A stretch of 64,000 nt of DNA from Lumnitzera littorea (lineage: Eukaryota > Streptophyta > Magnoliopsida > Myrtales > Combretaceae). Where the stretch lies: contig JAMXBB010000011.1 in the NCBI GenBank assembly GCA_024138015.1, positions 25,121,887 through 25,185,886 of the forward strand. The letters run 5' to 3'. This document shows positions 22,561 through 32,530 of the stretch, piece by piece. The notes beneath the pieces are model-generated. The model saw only the letters and a program-made list of their open reading frames with translations. It searched no databases and was not told where the DNA came from. A program made the position numbers and the translations under genes. The number at the start of each line of letters is the position of its first letter. Positions within the stretch are counted from its first letter, which is position 1.

Positions 22561-24400
22561 CATACTACTCAGTAATTAGTCAAAATCCCAATAATTTTAT
22601 CTATAAAGTGGTCAGCAAGGTTTGTCATCGTAACAGAGCATCGGCGACAACATTTGCACTTTCCTTCTTGTACCGGATGATGTATGAGAAACTTTCCATG
22701 AACTCCAACCACTTGGCTTGCCTCTTCAAAAGCTTGCTCTAACTCCTAAGTTGCTTTAATGATTTGTGGTTAGTATAAATAACAAACTCTTGTGGTAGCA
22801 AATAATGTTGCCAAATAGTAAGGGCTTGAAAAAGGGAGTACATCTCCTTTTTGTATACAGAATAGTTCAAGGCTTGTCAAAATCTAGTAGTGAAAGGACA
22901 GGTGTCGAGGTGAGCTTCTCCTTGATCTCCTTAAAACTTCTCTTAGCTCAATCATTCCACCTAAACCATTCATTCTTTTTTGTCGACTCAGTTAATGGGG
23001 CGGCTATTGTCTTAAAGTACTTAATAAATCGCCTATAGAAAGAAGCTAGGCCACGGAAACTTTGGACTTTGGTGACATTTTTTGGCATCAGCTAATTAGC
23101 ATAGCTCGGATCTTCTTCTTATCTACTCAAATTCCTTTCCTTAACACTACAAATCCTAGGAAAATCACCTCTCTCTGGCAAAACATACACTTCTTCACAT
23201 TCTTATACAACTTTTCAACTTGCAATATGTCAAATACTTCATGAACATGTTCATTCAAGTTGGCATTGTATACTAATATGTCATCATAGTACACAACCAC
23301 ACATCTTTCAAGAAGAGAGTGCATCACATGGTTCATTAACCTTATGAATGTGCACAGTGCATTAGTAAGTCCAAATGGCATAACTAACTATTCGTAGAGT
23401 CTGTACCTAGTCTTAAAGCAATCTTCTATTCATCGCCCGGCTTCATGTGAATTTGGTGGTAGCTACTCCGTAAATCAGTCTTTGAAAATATCTTTGCACC
23501 ATGAAGCTCATCCAACATGTCGTTGAGCCTCAATATTAGGTATCTATACTTGACAATAATTCGATTGATTGCTTAGCTATTGATGCACATGTGCCATGAA
23601 CCATTCTTCTTCAAAACTAGTAGAGCCGGTATAGCACAAGGGCTCATGCTCTCCTTCACATATCCTCGCTCAATGAGTTTGTCTACCTATCTTTTCAACT
23701 CGGCAGCCTACTTAGGGTTCATTCTATATTTTGGTTAGTTTGGTAGGGTAGCATTTGGCTACAGATCAATATAATGCTCTATGCCTCAAACTGGTGGCAG
23801 TCTTTTAGGTAATTCTTTTGGAAATAGGTCGGAAAACTCATTTAGCAAGCTTCGGATCTCTTCTAGAACATTTTGTAACTCCCTTATCTCCATCAGTCTC
23901 TTAATCAATAAGAACATTGGTTCATCAACTTTCTTAATAGATCGGAGCTCTCTACGGCTCATTACTAAGGCCTTTTTCTTGCTAGCTTGTGTAAGCAGAT
24001 TATGGGTTTTGTTTACCTAGGATTGGGTTATGGGTTGTAACACTATCTTCTTTTCATCCTTAATAAAGGCATAGGTGTTCTTATACCTATCGTACGTAAC
24101 ACGTCAGTCGAATAACCAAGGTCATTCAAGTAGCAAATGTGAAGATCCCATAAGAATGACATCACTCACTACTTTGTCCCTGTACACATTTCCAACATTG
24201 AACGGCACGGTCACTTGTTCAATCATGTATAAAGCACTCTTATCATGAAGTTAATGCAGCTTATAAGGTCTAGGATGCTTTGAGGTCAACAGACCTAACC
24301 TCTATACAAATGATTGCACAACTACATTAGTGCAACTTCCTCCATCCACTATGATTGTGCATAATTAGCCTTTGATGGTATACTTGGTATGGAACAAATT
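22561..24400 (-). pseudogene. Protease, RT and RNase H of the minus-strand gypsy element
   Basis: Protease is marked by IIVDGGSCTNV (plus about 24331-24355), where Gly replaces the usual Ser or Thr after the catalytic Asp, a known variant. RT is seen at plus 23127-23381 as MPFGLTNALCTFIRLMNHVM, then the intact catalytic YYDDILVY (plus 23268-23291) and EVIFLGFVV. RNase H remnants lie at about 22620-23060. The frame is cut by many stops, so only pieces are open. The order and motifs are unambiguous for Ty3-gypsy. Confidence 0.85.
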
Positions 24401-25808
24401 CTCTTTCTGGTCCTCATTAGGGTTCAGCAAGGAACTCAGGATTCATCTTAATACTAGGGTTATCCTTTTCCCTAGTCAGTATAGATACAGGTCTCCTCTT
24501 CCTCCTCGACTTCTTCCTTTCAAACATCTTTCTCTTCCTTAGGTTTACTCTCATCGATGTTATCCATGACATCTCCTTAGAGCACCATGACATGTCGGTT
24601 CGAACACTCAGTAGCCATGTGTCCGAAGCCTAAGCATTTAAAGCATTTCTCCTCGTTAGACTTTCGTCCAAAGGTCTATCCTTTCTCATATATTCTTGGG
24701 GGCGGCTTAACCTCAGCTCGACCTAGCTATCCTGCTTGGCTATGTTGACTTGCTCGGCTATCATCAGGTCGATTATTCTTTTCCTTAGCCTAGTATGGTC
24801 TCCTAGGCTTAGCTTGAACAGGTCGCTATGGTATTGGGGCTTGGGAGAATGTTGGGCCAGGTCAACTCAGAGCATTTCTCTTTTGCTTTTCGACCCTCTA
24901 CGTTATCTTGCTGGCCTCTTCCAAATTATAAAACCTCTGTACTTCTACGATATTGCGACTCTCATACTTAAGCTTAGAAATGAACCTTGATATCGTACGA
25001 GCCTTTGGCTCTTCCATGCCGGCTTAGATTATTAACATTTGGAACTCCCTCATGTAGTCATCAATAGATCAGCTTTCTTAGCGCAGCTCTTGTAACTTTG
25101 CAAATGTATCTTGTAGATAAGTCTTAGGCACAAATATGCCTCTTAACAACCTTTTTATCTCATCCCAAGTTCTAACACATCGTCTTCCATCCCTTGCTCA
25201 GGTTGCATTCAGATTTTTACACGACATTGTCACATACCCAATAAACTCCAATGTAACAAGTCGGACCTTGACAGCATCCGCATATTCGTAATAGTCAAAC
25301 ACCTTCTCGTCCTTCTCTTCCCACTTCAAGTATTCATCTGTATCTTTACTTCCACTGAAGGGTAGGATTTGACATTGACATTATCTAGCCCTTAAGAAGC
25401 TCGACGTCCTCATCCTTATAATGGGTAATAGTCAGCTTCCTCTTCTTCATCCCCAGATTCTTCAACATCCAGCTCCTCACCTTCTTCGTTAATCACCTCC
25501 AACTCCAATCTTCGTCTAGTAGCTTGGCCCACTACTCCTTTATCTCATTGTGGTTGACCTGAACGATTAGTTCGGTTACCATGGCCATAGGGTCTCTCAA
25601 GGGCATTTTCTTGTAGGTTAGGTGGTTGTATACCTTGAGGTTATTGCTTATTTAGTTGCATTGCTATAACTAGACTCTCAAAAAGATCTGTGAGCCTATA
25701 AAGCCTATCGTCAACAGGCCTTAGGGTGTTACTACCATTACAACCACGATTAGGTTAGGCGTTACTACTCTGGTCACCAATGACACCTTGAACACTCGAA
25801 TTTGACAT
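24401..25808 (-). pseudogene. gag of the minus-strand gypsy element
   Basis: The likely ATG is at plus 25808 (MSNSSVQGV). A long acidic segment follows, then the retrotransposon gag core. One frame reads FSGSKDTDEYLKWEEK, EFIGYVTMS and REFQMLII, and a complete CCHC zinc knuckle CFKCLGFGHMATEC is encoded at plus 24604-24645. At least one frameshift lies near 25370, with several stops. The knuckle would bind the element RNA. Confidence 0.85.
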
Positions 25809-26028
25809 AGTACAATACTCTTCTAAACAGATTAACAACTTACTAACAACCTTAATAGTTAATAGTTGTTAAATAGAATAGAAATAAACTTGCTCTATTT
25901 TCGTGATGAAAAATAGAGTAAAACAGAGAAATAATGAAACTACACTTGCTATCACACTAACACATTACAGTAGCTACGGAAGGAACATGAAACTTCACTG
26001 CAACTTTACACACTCCCTCATAGAATCG

Positions 26029-26041
26029 TACTTTGATACTA
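26029..26041 (-). promoter_or_regulatory. Primer binding site, tRNA-Met type, mutated
   Basis: On the minus strand TAGTATCAAAGTA follows the 5' LTR after seven bases. It resembles the initiator-methionine site TGGTATCAGAGC with a few G-to-A and C-to-T type changes. Confidence 0.65.
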
Positions 26042-26048
26042 GCGAAGT

Positions 26049-26893
26049 TGATGCATCTCTAAGGTCGGACACACAGACAGACACTACAATGAAGCGAACC
26101 AAAAAGAACAAAGAAAAAGCTAGTAAAGTTCGAGCAGCGATTGAATGGATATGATACACCACCTGATCTTACTCGACTAATAATCTGCCAGATATGACAC
26201 ATCGGCCCAAATTAAAGGGTCACTCACCACTACTCCTTACTAAAAGGAATAGATAAGAGTTGAATGAGAATGAGAACACTAAGGTTGCTCAAGTGAATAA
26301 TTCTCCATTGAAAGTTGGATGTTTACGTACAAGGAAAGTAGAGGTTTATATACTTGCTTACTATGGTTATTTTACATGTATGAAAAGACAAAAGGGTATT
26401 TTATAATTACATTACATGAATTATGCTAAAAAGAGGTAAAAAGGACAAAGAATATTCAGTACAGAAATGAAAAAATCATTCTAGAACATTGTGTCAGAAG
26501 GCACGTATCACTTAGTGGCTATATGTCAGGAGTATGATATGACATAGGCAGAAACGGGTGGTGCTGGTTGTTAGGGGCTAACCTGATCTAGATCAGGTTA
26601 GGAGCCAATCAATTTGGTTAGGAAGTCAATTGAATTGGAATCAGGCACCTAATGGTTGATTGGAGAATACGGCTTGGCTAGCCTTTCCTGGGTTACCCTT
26701 TAGATTAGGACTTTGCATCTAGATAGGAGCATGTTGGATACACATGAGGAACTAACAGACAAGTCGACAGGAGGTTAGATTGGGATTGGAGTCCCCATCT
26801 CGGCTATGGCTTAAAGTTAGTACTTTCTGTGTGAGCCCTTGAAGTTCTCTAGCTCGGCTTCTTATGATCGATCCAAGGGGTTGATTTCTATCA
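26049..26893 (-). repeat. 5' LTR of the minus-strand gypsy element
   Basis: 845 bp, homologous to 20496-21323, with intact termini (minus TGATAG...GCATCA). A TATA box is present (minus TATATAAAC, plus 26344-26352). Confidence 0.9.
26344..26352 (-). promoter_or_regulatory. TATA box of the minus-strand gypsy 5' LTR
   Basis: Minus-strand TATATAAAC, at the same place as in the 3' LTR (20791-20799). It would have driven genomic RNA synthesis toward lower coordinates. Confidence 0.55.
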
Positions 26894-27071
26894 TAATATG
26901 TATTAAGTATACCTTAGAGTATAGGACATAGAATGGGTATAGGGTTGAGAAGTTATACTCATTTTCTACCCTTTGAAAGCTAATTTTAGAAAATTGTACC
27001 TAATCCCATTTGATTACTCTCTAAACCCACATAGAACGCATCTAATACTGGCATAGGATATAATAAGATTA

Positions 27072-27347
27072 TGAAAACTTCTATTATTTATAACCATGTC
27101 TATGTGTTATTATTTTGTTGGCCTACTTGCAATTTTTTGTTAGTTATGGTAATTAGTTTAGTTCTCTTTTGTTTTGTTGTGTATAAATAGTAGATTGTAA
27201 AGTTAGAATAATTGATACTTCATTTCCATTACATCAATACATTATAGAGAGCTAAGTGTAACTCTTCTTCTTTGCGTTTCTTCTTAATCAAGATTGGAGT
27301 CATATTCTATTAGTTCCTATGTTAAAGTGTGGCTATTGTGATTTCCA
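27072..27347 (+). repeat. 5' LTR of the copia element
   Basis: 276 bp, TGAAAACTTC...ATTTCCA, homologous to 38112-38391. It has a TATA box and is followed by a methionine-type primer site. Confidence 0.92.
27182..27189 (+). promoter_or_regulatory. TATA box of the copia 5' LTR
   Basis: TATAAATA, conserved at 38224-38231 in the 3' LTR. Confidence 0.65.
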
Positions 27348-27349
27348 TA

Positions 27350-27360
27350 TGGTATCAAAG
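27350..27360 (+). promoter_or_regulatory. Primer binding site, tRNA-Met type
   Basis: TGGTATCAAAG starts two bases after the LTR end, one change from the standard TGGTATCAGAG of the initiator-methionine tRNA. Confidence 0.8.
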
Positions 27361-27432
27361 TAAGCGAGGTAACATCTATTCTAATTTTGCTATTTTCGAA
27401 TGATATTGTGTTTTGTATCATTCCTTTCATAA

Positions 27433-28570
27433 ATGGTGCATCTTTTAGCGATCATTAGAGGTCCAAATATTTCTGATCCTTTACATATTTCTAGTTCCGA
27501 TAATCTTAGTATGATCATAAGGAGTATATGTTTAATGTCATGAATTATCTTGCTCGAAGTAAATCTATTAAAATTGGATTGGGAGCGAAAATCGAATTAA
27601 GGTTTATAGACGGGATGATTGATAGACCTAATGAGAATTCACTAGACCTAGTAAAGTAGATTCACTATGATTAAAGATTCGACATTAGATTCTTAAGTTG
27701 ATGTTGTAAAGTGAGTTCTCCTAAAATTTTTTGTATGCTCTATTGGCATTTGAGTTATGGAAGGACATAGGCAAACAATATGGCTAAAGTAATGGCCTTT
27801 AATTTTCCAATTACAACATGAACTAAACAATTCTAAGCAAATGAATAATTTTATTAGAACATAATATAAGAAGCTTAAGAGAATTTGGGATGAGCTTCTT
27901 GTACTTTTATCTACTTTGATAATTGTACCTATAGTCTAAAGGAAAGAATTTTAAAGCATATATCACAAGGAAGACTTATACAAATTTTTAATGGTGCTAA
28001 ATGAGGGTTTTGTATCTAGAAGAAATCAAATTTTGGCCATGGAACCACTTCCTATAGTTAGATCATTCTATTTAGCTCAACAAGTTGAGAGACAAAAGTA
28101 TATCAATATAAGTTCAAATTCTGAAACAAAGAATGTAGCCTTTTATGTGAATAAAGCTAATCAAAGGAGTAATTACAACATAAAGAGAAACAGAGGTCAG
28201 AATGTTGCTAAACAAGTTTGTAAACACTATAAAGGAGAGGGGGTATTCCATTGAAAATTGTTTTTAAATAGTTGGTTACCTCAGACGGTACAAGGGAAAA
28301 AGAATTAGTAAGCCTTATGGTTCAAACAAGATGATTACTAGTGACCATGTTGAATCAAAATCTTTGACTCCTTTGGATACTAATTCAGATGCTATAGAAA
28401 CTTCGTTTATGAACAGTATAGGGATGTATTTGTTTGATAAACAAATGGTGCAAACAATGTGTGAGGTAATTTATAAGATGACGAAAGGAAAAACCCTATC
28501 TTGTCAAGAAGAAATAGTAATTCAATTTGCAAGTATTTCCAAATACTCATCTTGTTTTGATGCTATTTTT
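27433..28570 (+). pseudogene. gag of the copia element, broken
   Basis: The ATG at 27433 begins a copia-type N-terminus (ISDPLHISSSDNLSM) that resembles the start of the other copia gag in this window (58071 downward, DPLYLSGLDNLNM). Later pieces include RFIDGMIDRPNENSLDL and, at 27991-28254, NEGFVSRRNQILAMEPLP. The zinc knuckle near 28215-28262 is ruined. CKHYKGEG has lost its second cysteine and a shift follows before the HS.ENCF end. There are several stops and shifts. Gag would have packaged the RNA. Confidence 0.75.
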
Positions 28571-30133
28571 AACAATAAGAAAACTTAGGTAGTAGATATT
28601 GAAGCTCATGATCACATAACACCATTTGCATCCATATTATACAACCTCAGAACCTTATCTAACCCAATTTACATTTGCCTTCCAAATGGTAGAACCAAAC
28701 TTGTTAATGTAGTTGGTTTTACAAAACTTATTGGTAATTTTGAAACACACAATGTCTTATTGATACCTAAATTCACACACAATTTATTGTCAGTTCATAC
28801 AGCCTTGACTAACGACAATTTGGATGCTCAAATTGATTCCTTTGCATTCAAATTTTAGGACCTAATAAATAATAATTATATTGCATCAGCAAAGAGCCTT
28901 AATAGACTTTATGTGATGATACTTGAAGCTGCGGGAGACAATTGTGCTATGAAAGATAAAACACTCAATAGGGATCACTTTCTTTCCTTTTCTATACAAA
29001 GACCAATTTTACTTCTTTAGTTACATAAAAGGCTTGGTCATACTTCTTTGTCTAAGCTAAAACATGTTGATTCTTGTAAGCATCCAAATATGCATAATTT
29101 TCTTTATGAGACTTATCAAGAAGCCAAAACACATAGACTTCCTTCTACTCGAAGTTCTCAACGTTATTTGTATGCTTTTCACTTATTACACGTTGATATT
29201 TGGGGTCTTTATCTCATTCCTTTAATTTTTGGTTCTCATTATTTTCTTTCTTTTGTTAATGATTTCTCTAATAGTACAGGGACATACTTGATAAATGAGA
29301 ACTTACAAGTAGTTACTATCTTAGAAAAAGTTTTCAAATAAGTTGCAAATCAATTTTCATCAACTCCAAAGGTGATTAGAACGAATCATGATGCAAAATT
29401 TCTATCTAATGGTTGTCAAAGTTTGTTGAAGGGTTTAGGTATTGTGCATCAAAGAGCTATGATTTATACTCCTCAACAAAATGGTAGGGTTGAACAAAAT
29501 ATATAGACATCTCTTGGATATGACTAAAGCACTTCATATACATGCTAATTTACCTAGACAATTTCAAGGAGAATGTATTTCAATGGTCACATATCTTATC
29601 ATCAATATGATATTCATGCCTATTTTGGAGAGGAAAATGCCTCATGGATTGTTATTTAATGAAAAGCCTTGTTGTGATCACTTACAAACTATGGGTTGTC
29701 TTTGTTATATTGCTAATCACAATCTTCACAAAGACATTTTGATGCTAAAGGAGTGAAGTATATCTTCTTAGGATATGCACAGGGATAAAAGTGTGATAAA
29801 GTGTTTAATTTGCAACATGAAAAAATTCTTATCAGTAGAGATGCGACTTTCTTTAAGAAAAATTTTCCTTTTAAAGATAAGTCGAACCTTTCTATTCATT
29901 CTTCTTCTTTATCTCATGAATTTGTTGTCTTTGATGACAATAGTTTTTCTTCAGTTCTAGCATATACTTTTGGTCATATTTAACCTTTTATTCCTTCTAA
30001 TCAGCCATCTCTTAGTTAGAATAGTGACAATGTTATTGGACAACATATACTATTTTTTATAGGAATCAGGCTATTAGACCATTGACCCACAGCCGAGGTC
30101 GAGGACTAGAGGGATTAGCAAGGCAAATCCTCC
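28571..30133 (+). pseudogene. Protease and integrase of the copia element, broken
   Basis: The protease active site, normally D-T/S-G, reads D-I-E at 28595-28603 (VVDIEAHDHITPF), two transitions away from the usual motif. The strand LLIPKFTHNLLSV follows. Integrase shows LHKRLGHTSLSKL. Its Cys pair has become Tyr (YETYQEAK, 29105-29116), the first catalytic Asp is kept in LLHVDIWG, the second is changed to Asn (29384-29386), and YTPQQNGRVEQ is at the Glu. After HANLPRQFQGECI and HGLLFNEKPCCDHLQTMGCL the frame ends in the variable linker where the gypsy element inserted. Many enzyme-critical residues are lost, so this copy has long been dead. Confidence 0.85.
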
Positions 30134-30580
30134 TGTTCCAACTAACTCCTTTCATGGCCAAGTATCTCTTTACTAACCTATTCTACATGCTGAGCTGAAT
30201 GATTACCTATTTTTCGAAGATTGTATACCGAAATACTAAATGCTGAGACAACAGCCAATCTTCGCTCTCTCACACTCATGCCCAAGCTGACCACTTACTC
30301 AACTTCACTTTTGCTAAGAGGCTAAGAGAATGACATTGGACTAATCTTCAATCACCCCTTCCTGGACAAGCAATTTGCCTGTACTCTTTTGTTTGCATCC
30401 TCCAATAGCATCGCCAATATATCTTTGCCATGTGTATAGGACTATGTGAAGGATCTACTATATTAATAAATGCTCTTCTTGAATATTCATTTTTACCCTT
30501 TGTATTCTTGTATATTACTTTTTTAGGGTAATACCATTTTTGTCTTTTCTCTTTTAGGCAAATTACCCTAAGTTAATGGG

Positions 30581-30588
30581 TATAAATA
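30581..30588 (+). promoter_or_regulatory. TATA box of the nested gypsy 5' LTR
   Basis: TATAAATA in GGGTATAAATACCC, a short palindromic context, also seen in the 3' LTR near 35947. Confidence 0.65.
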
Positions 30589-30724
30589 CCCTCATATATT
30601 TGTAACCGTAATAATCAAATTACCATTCATACACTTGATATTTTCCTTCTCGTAAACACTGATTGTTTACTTTCATTTCACTCTTATCCTAACCTTTAAG
30701 CAAGGCTAGGTGGTGAGTAATCTC

Positions 30725-30932
30725 ACTAGATCAATTCGTGCGTCATATTAAGTTATGCCATGAGTCATCGGAAGTTCCATCAGTACACCGTATCCTTTGG
30801 AGCTATTTGTGGGTTTTGTTTATCCTTCACTAGATCAATTCGTGCGTCATATTAAGTTATGCCATGAGTCATCGGAAGTTCCATCAGTACACCGTATCCT
30901 TTAGAGCTGTTTGTGGGTTTTGTTTATCCTTC
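30725..30932 (+). repeat. 104-bp tandem duplication in the nested gypsy 5' LTR
   Basis: The block starting ACTAGATCAATTCGTGCGTC at 30725 recurs at 30829 with only two or three base differences, while the 3' LTR has one copy. The near identity of the two units, against the large difference between LTRs, means the duplication is young relative to insertion. Confidence 0.9.
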
Positions 30933-31036
30933 GTTTACTCTTTTGTGCATTCCCCATCGTCCTTTCAAGCTTTCGATAAGCTTGGACCCATCCCCACGAC
31001 TAGCCTTATCTATTCTTGGCTATGGTCCGCATCATC

Positions 31037-31051
31037 TTGCTATCAAAGTAG
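31037..31051 (+). promoter_or_regulatory. Primer binding site of the nested gypsy element, mutated
   Basis: TTGCTATCAAAGTAG two bases after the LTR end resembles TGGTATCAGAGC, the initiator-methionine site, with substitutions. Confidence 0.55.
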
Positions 31052-31237
31052 AGGTTTGCTTAAGTTATAGTAGATTTGTTTCAAAGTTCTATTTATACCC
31101 TGTTTTGCATGTGTGAAATAGATCGAGTTATTGTGTTTGTTTAATTACTGTGTTTGCTAGTTGGTAAATTTCTAGTTTACGGAGGTGTTTGCTGAAACAC
31201 CTAATCGAAGAGTTTGAGAATTGAATCTTCGGAGAAA

Positions 31238-32530
31238 ATGACGAAACCAAGTGTTAATGTTAGAGATGACAACAGTAGAGTTGTCTATCATGGCTAACAG
31301 ACTTAGGGAACCCTTAAGAGCATTGACAAGAGACTAGATGAGATAGCTAACCTCTTAGTGGATTTAACTTGAGTTACTTATGCATTGGCTTATCGACCTG
31401 TGGAAGCCATGCATAATACCCCACAAGCTGCTCAACTTATGAGAGCTTAGAGCCTAACTCGATAAGTTCAAGGTAAAGGAGTAAATGGATGAGTAAGGAG
31501 AACGATTAATTTAGGAGACATGGGAGAAGAGGATGAGGAAGGATATTATGAAGAAGAAGAGCGAGCTCGAGCACCTAGAGCCTCTAACCATGTGAAAATT
31601 TAGATTCTAAGTTTCAATAAGTCTAAAAGTGCAGATGAATACTTAGAATGAGAAGAGAAGGTAGAGCTTATGTTTGATTATTACTAAATGAGGATTACAA
31701 GAAAGTGAGAACTACTGCTATTGAGTTCTCTGGATATGATGTCATGTGGTGGAAGAATTTTTAGACTATAAGGAAATGAGAAGGCTACAAAGAGATTAAT
31801 ACTTAACCTGAGATGAAGAGAATACTAAAAAACAAGTTTATGCTGGATAGTTATCTATAAGAAATCTTTACATGGCTTTAGGAGCCAAGATAAGGAGGCT
31901 GATCTGTTGATGAGCATGTTCAAGAATTTCAATTGCTTATGATCTGTTGTGAAGTGGAGGAACCACCAGTACGAACAATCTCTAGGTTCATTATTGTGTT
32001 AAGAGGTAACATTCGGGACATTGTGGAACTCCAACGATTCACCATAATGGATGAAGCCATTCAAATGGCTCAATGAGTAGAGAGATAGAAAAGAGGTTGA
32101 GAACCAACTAGACTACCAATTAGCCGACTTGGACAAGTAAGTCACTAAGCTCAATTAAGTATCGAGTTGATCCGAAATGTAGATATCCAAATAGAACAGA
32201 ACGGCCGACTTGATAGTGATGTGTCGACCCGAACTTATAAGAAAGGGCAAAGATTTGATAGGAAGACTAGCCAAATAGAGTGCTTAAAGTGCCAAGAGTT
32301 TGGACATATGGTTGCTTAGTGCCCAAACCAAAGAACTATGGTCATCAAGGGAGATATCCTAACATTGGAAGTTGAGAGTACTGATGAGGAATCTGAGGAA
32401 GAGAATCTTACCGAGAGAGAAGTTTCTCATGATGATAAGCTAATTGAGGAGGACGTGTTTGCCGAGGACTTGGATAAGTTGGTCTTAGTTGTTCGATGTG
32501 CAATGAACTTAGAACCCTTACGTAAGGAAA
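31238..32530 (+). pseudogene. gag of the nested gypsy element, broken
   Basis: A possible start is the ATG at 31238. The retrotransposon gag core is visible at about 31800-32080 as VDEHVQEFQLLMICCEVEEP and FIIVLRGNIRDIVELQRF. The zinc knuckle at 32281-32325 reads CLKCQEFGHMVA then a stop then CPN. The CX2CX4HX4C spacing is kept but a TAG interrupts it. An acidic segment follows (32338-32535, rich in D and E). Stops are frequent throughout. Confidence 0.8.

Larger units (their letters stand above)
20496..26893 (-). mobile_element. Minus-strand Ty3-gypsy LTR retrotransposon, old and decayed
   Basis: On the plus strand the element runs TGATGC...TATCA and is flanked by a perfect 5-bp target duplication, TAATA at 20491-20495 and 26894-26898. 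The outer LTRs (828 and 845 bp) enclose gag, protease, RT, RNase H and integrase in that order on the minus strand, the Ty3-gypsy order. It lies only 49 bases from the Ogre-type element but is not nested in it. The LTRs differ by about 28 of 178 sites in one aligned stretch, nearly all transitions, so it is much older than the Ogre-type element or has mutated faster. Confidence 0.93.
30134..31034 (+). repeat. 5' LTR of the nested gypsy element
   Basis: 901 bp by my boundaries, TGTTCC...GCATCA. It is about 110 bp longer than the 3' copy because of a 104-bp tandem duplication (30725-30932). A TATA box is at 30581-30588 and the primer site follows the end. Confidence 0.8.

Noticed and set aside
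22805..24990. Plus-strand ORFs across the minus-strand gypsy element
   Set aside because: They are antisense shadows of the RT, protease and gag remnants.
4267..26893. One compound or nested insertion of the Ogre-type and the minus-strand gypsy elements
   Set aside because: Each has its own complete target duplication (ACATT; TAATA) with a unique spacer of about 44 bp between, so they are neighbours and not nested.
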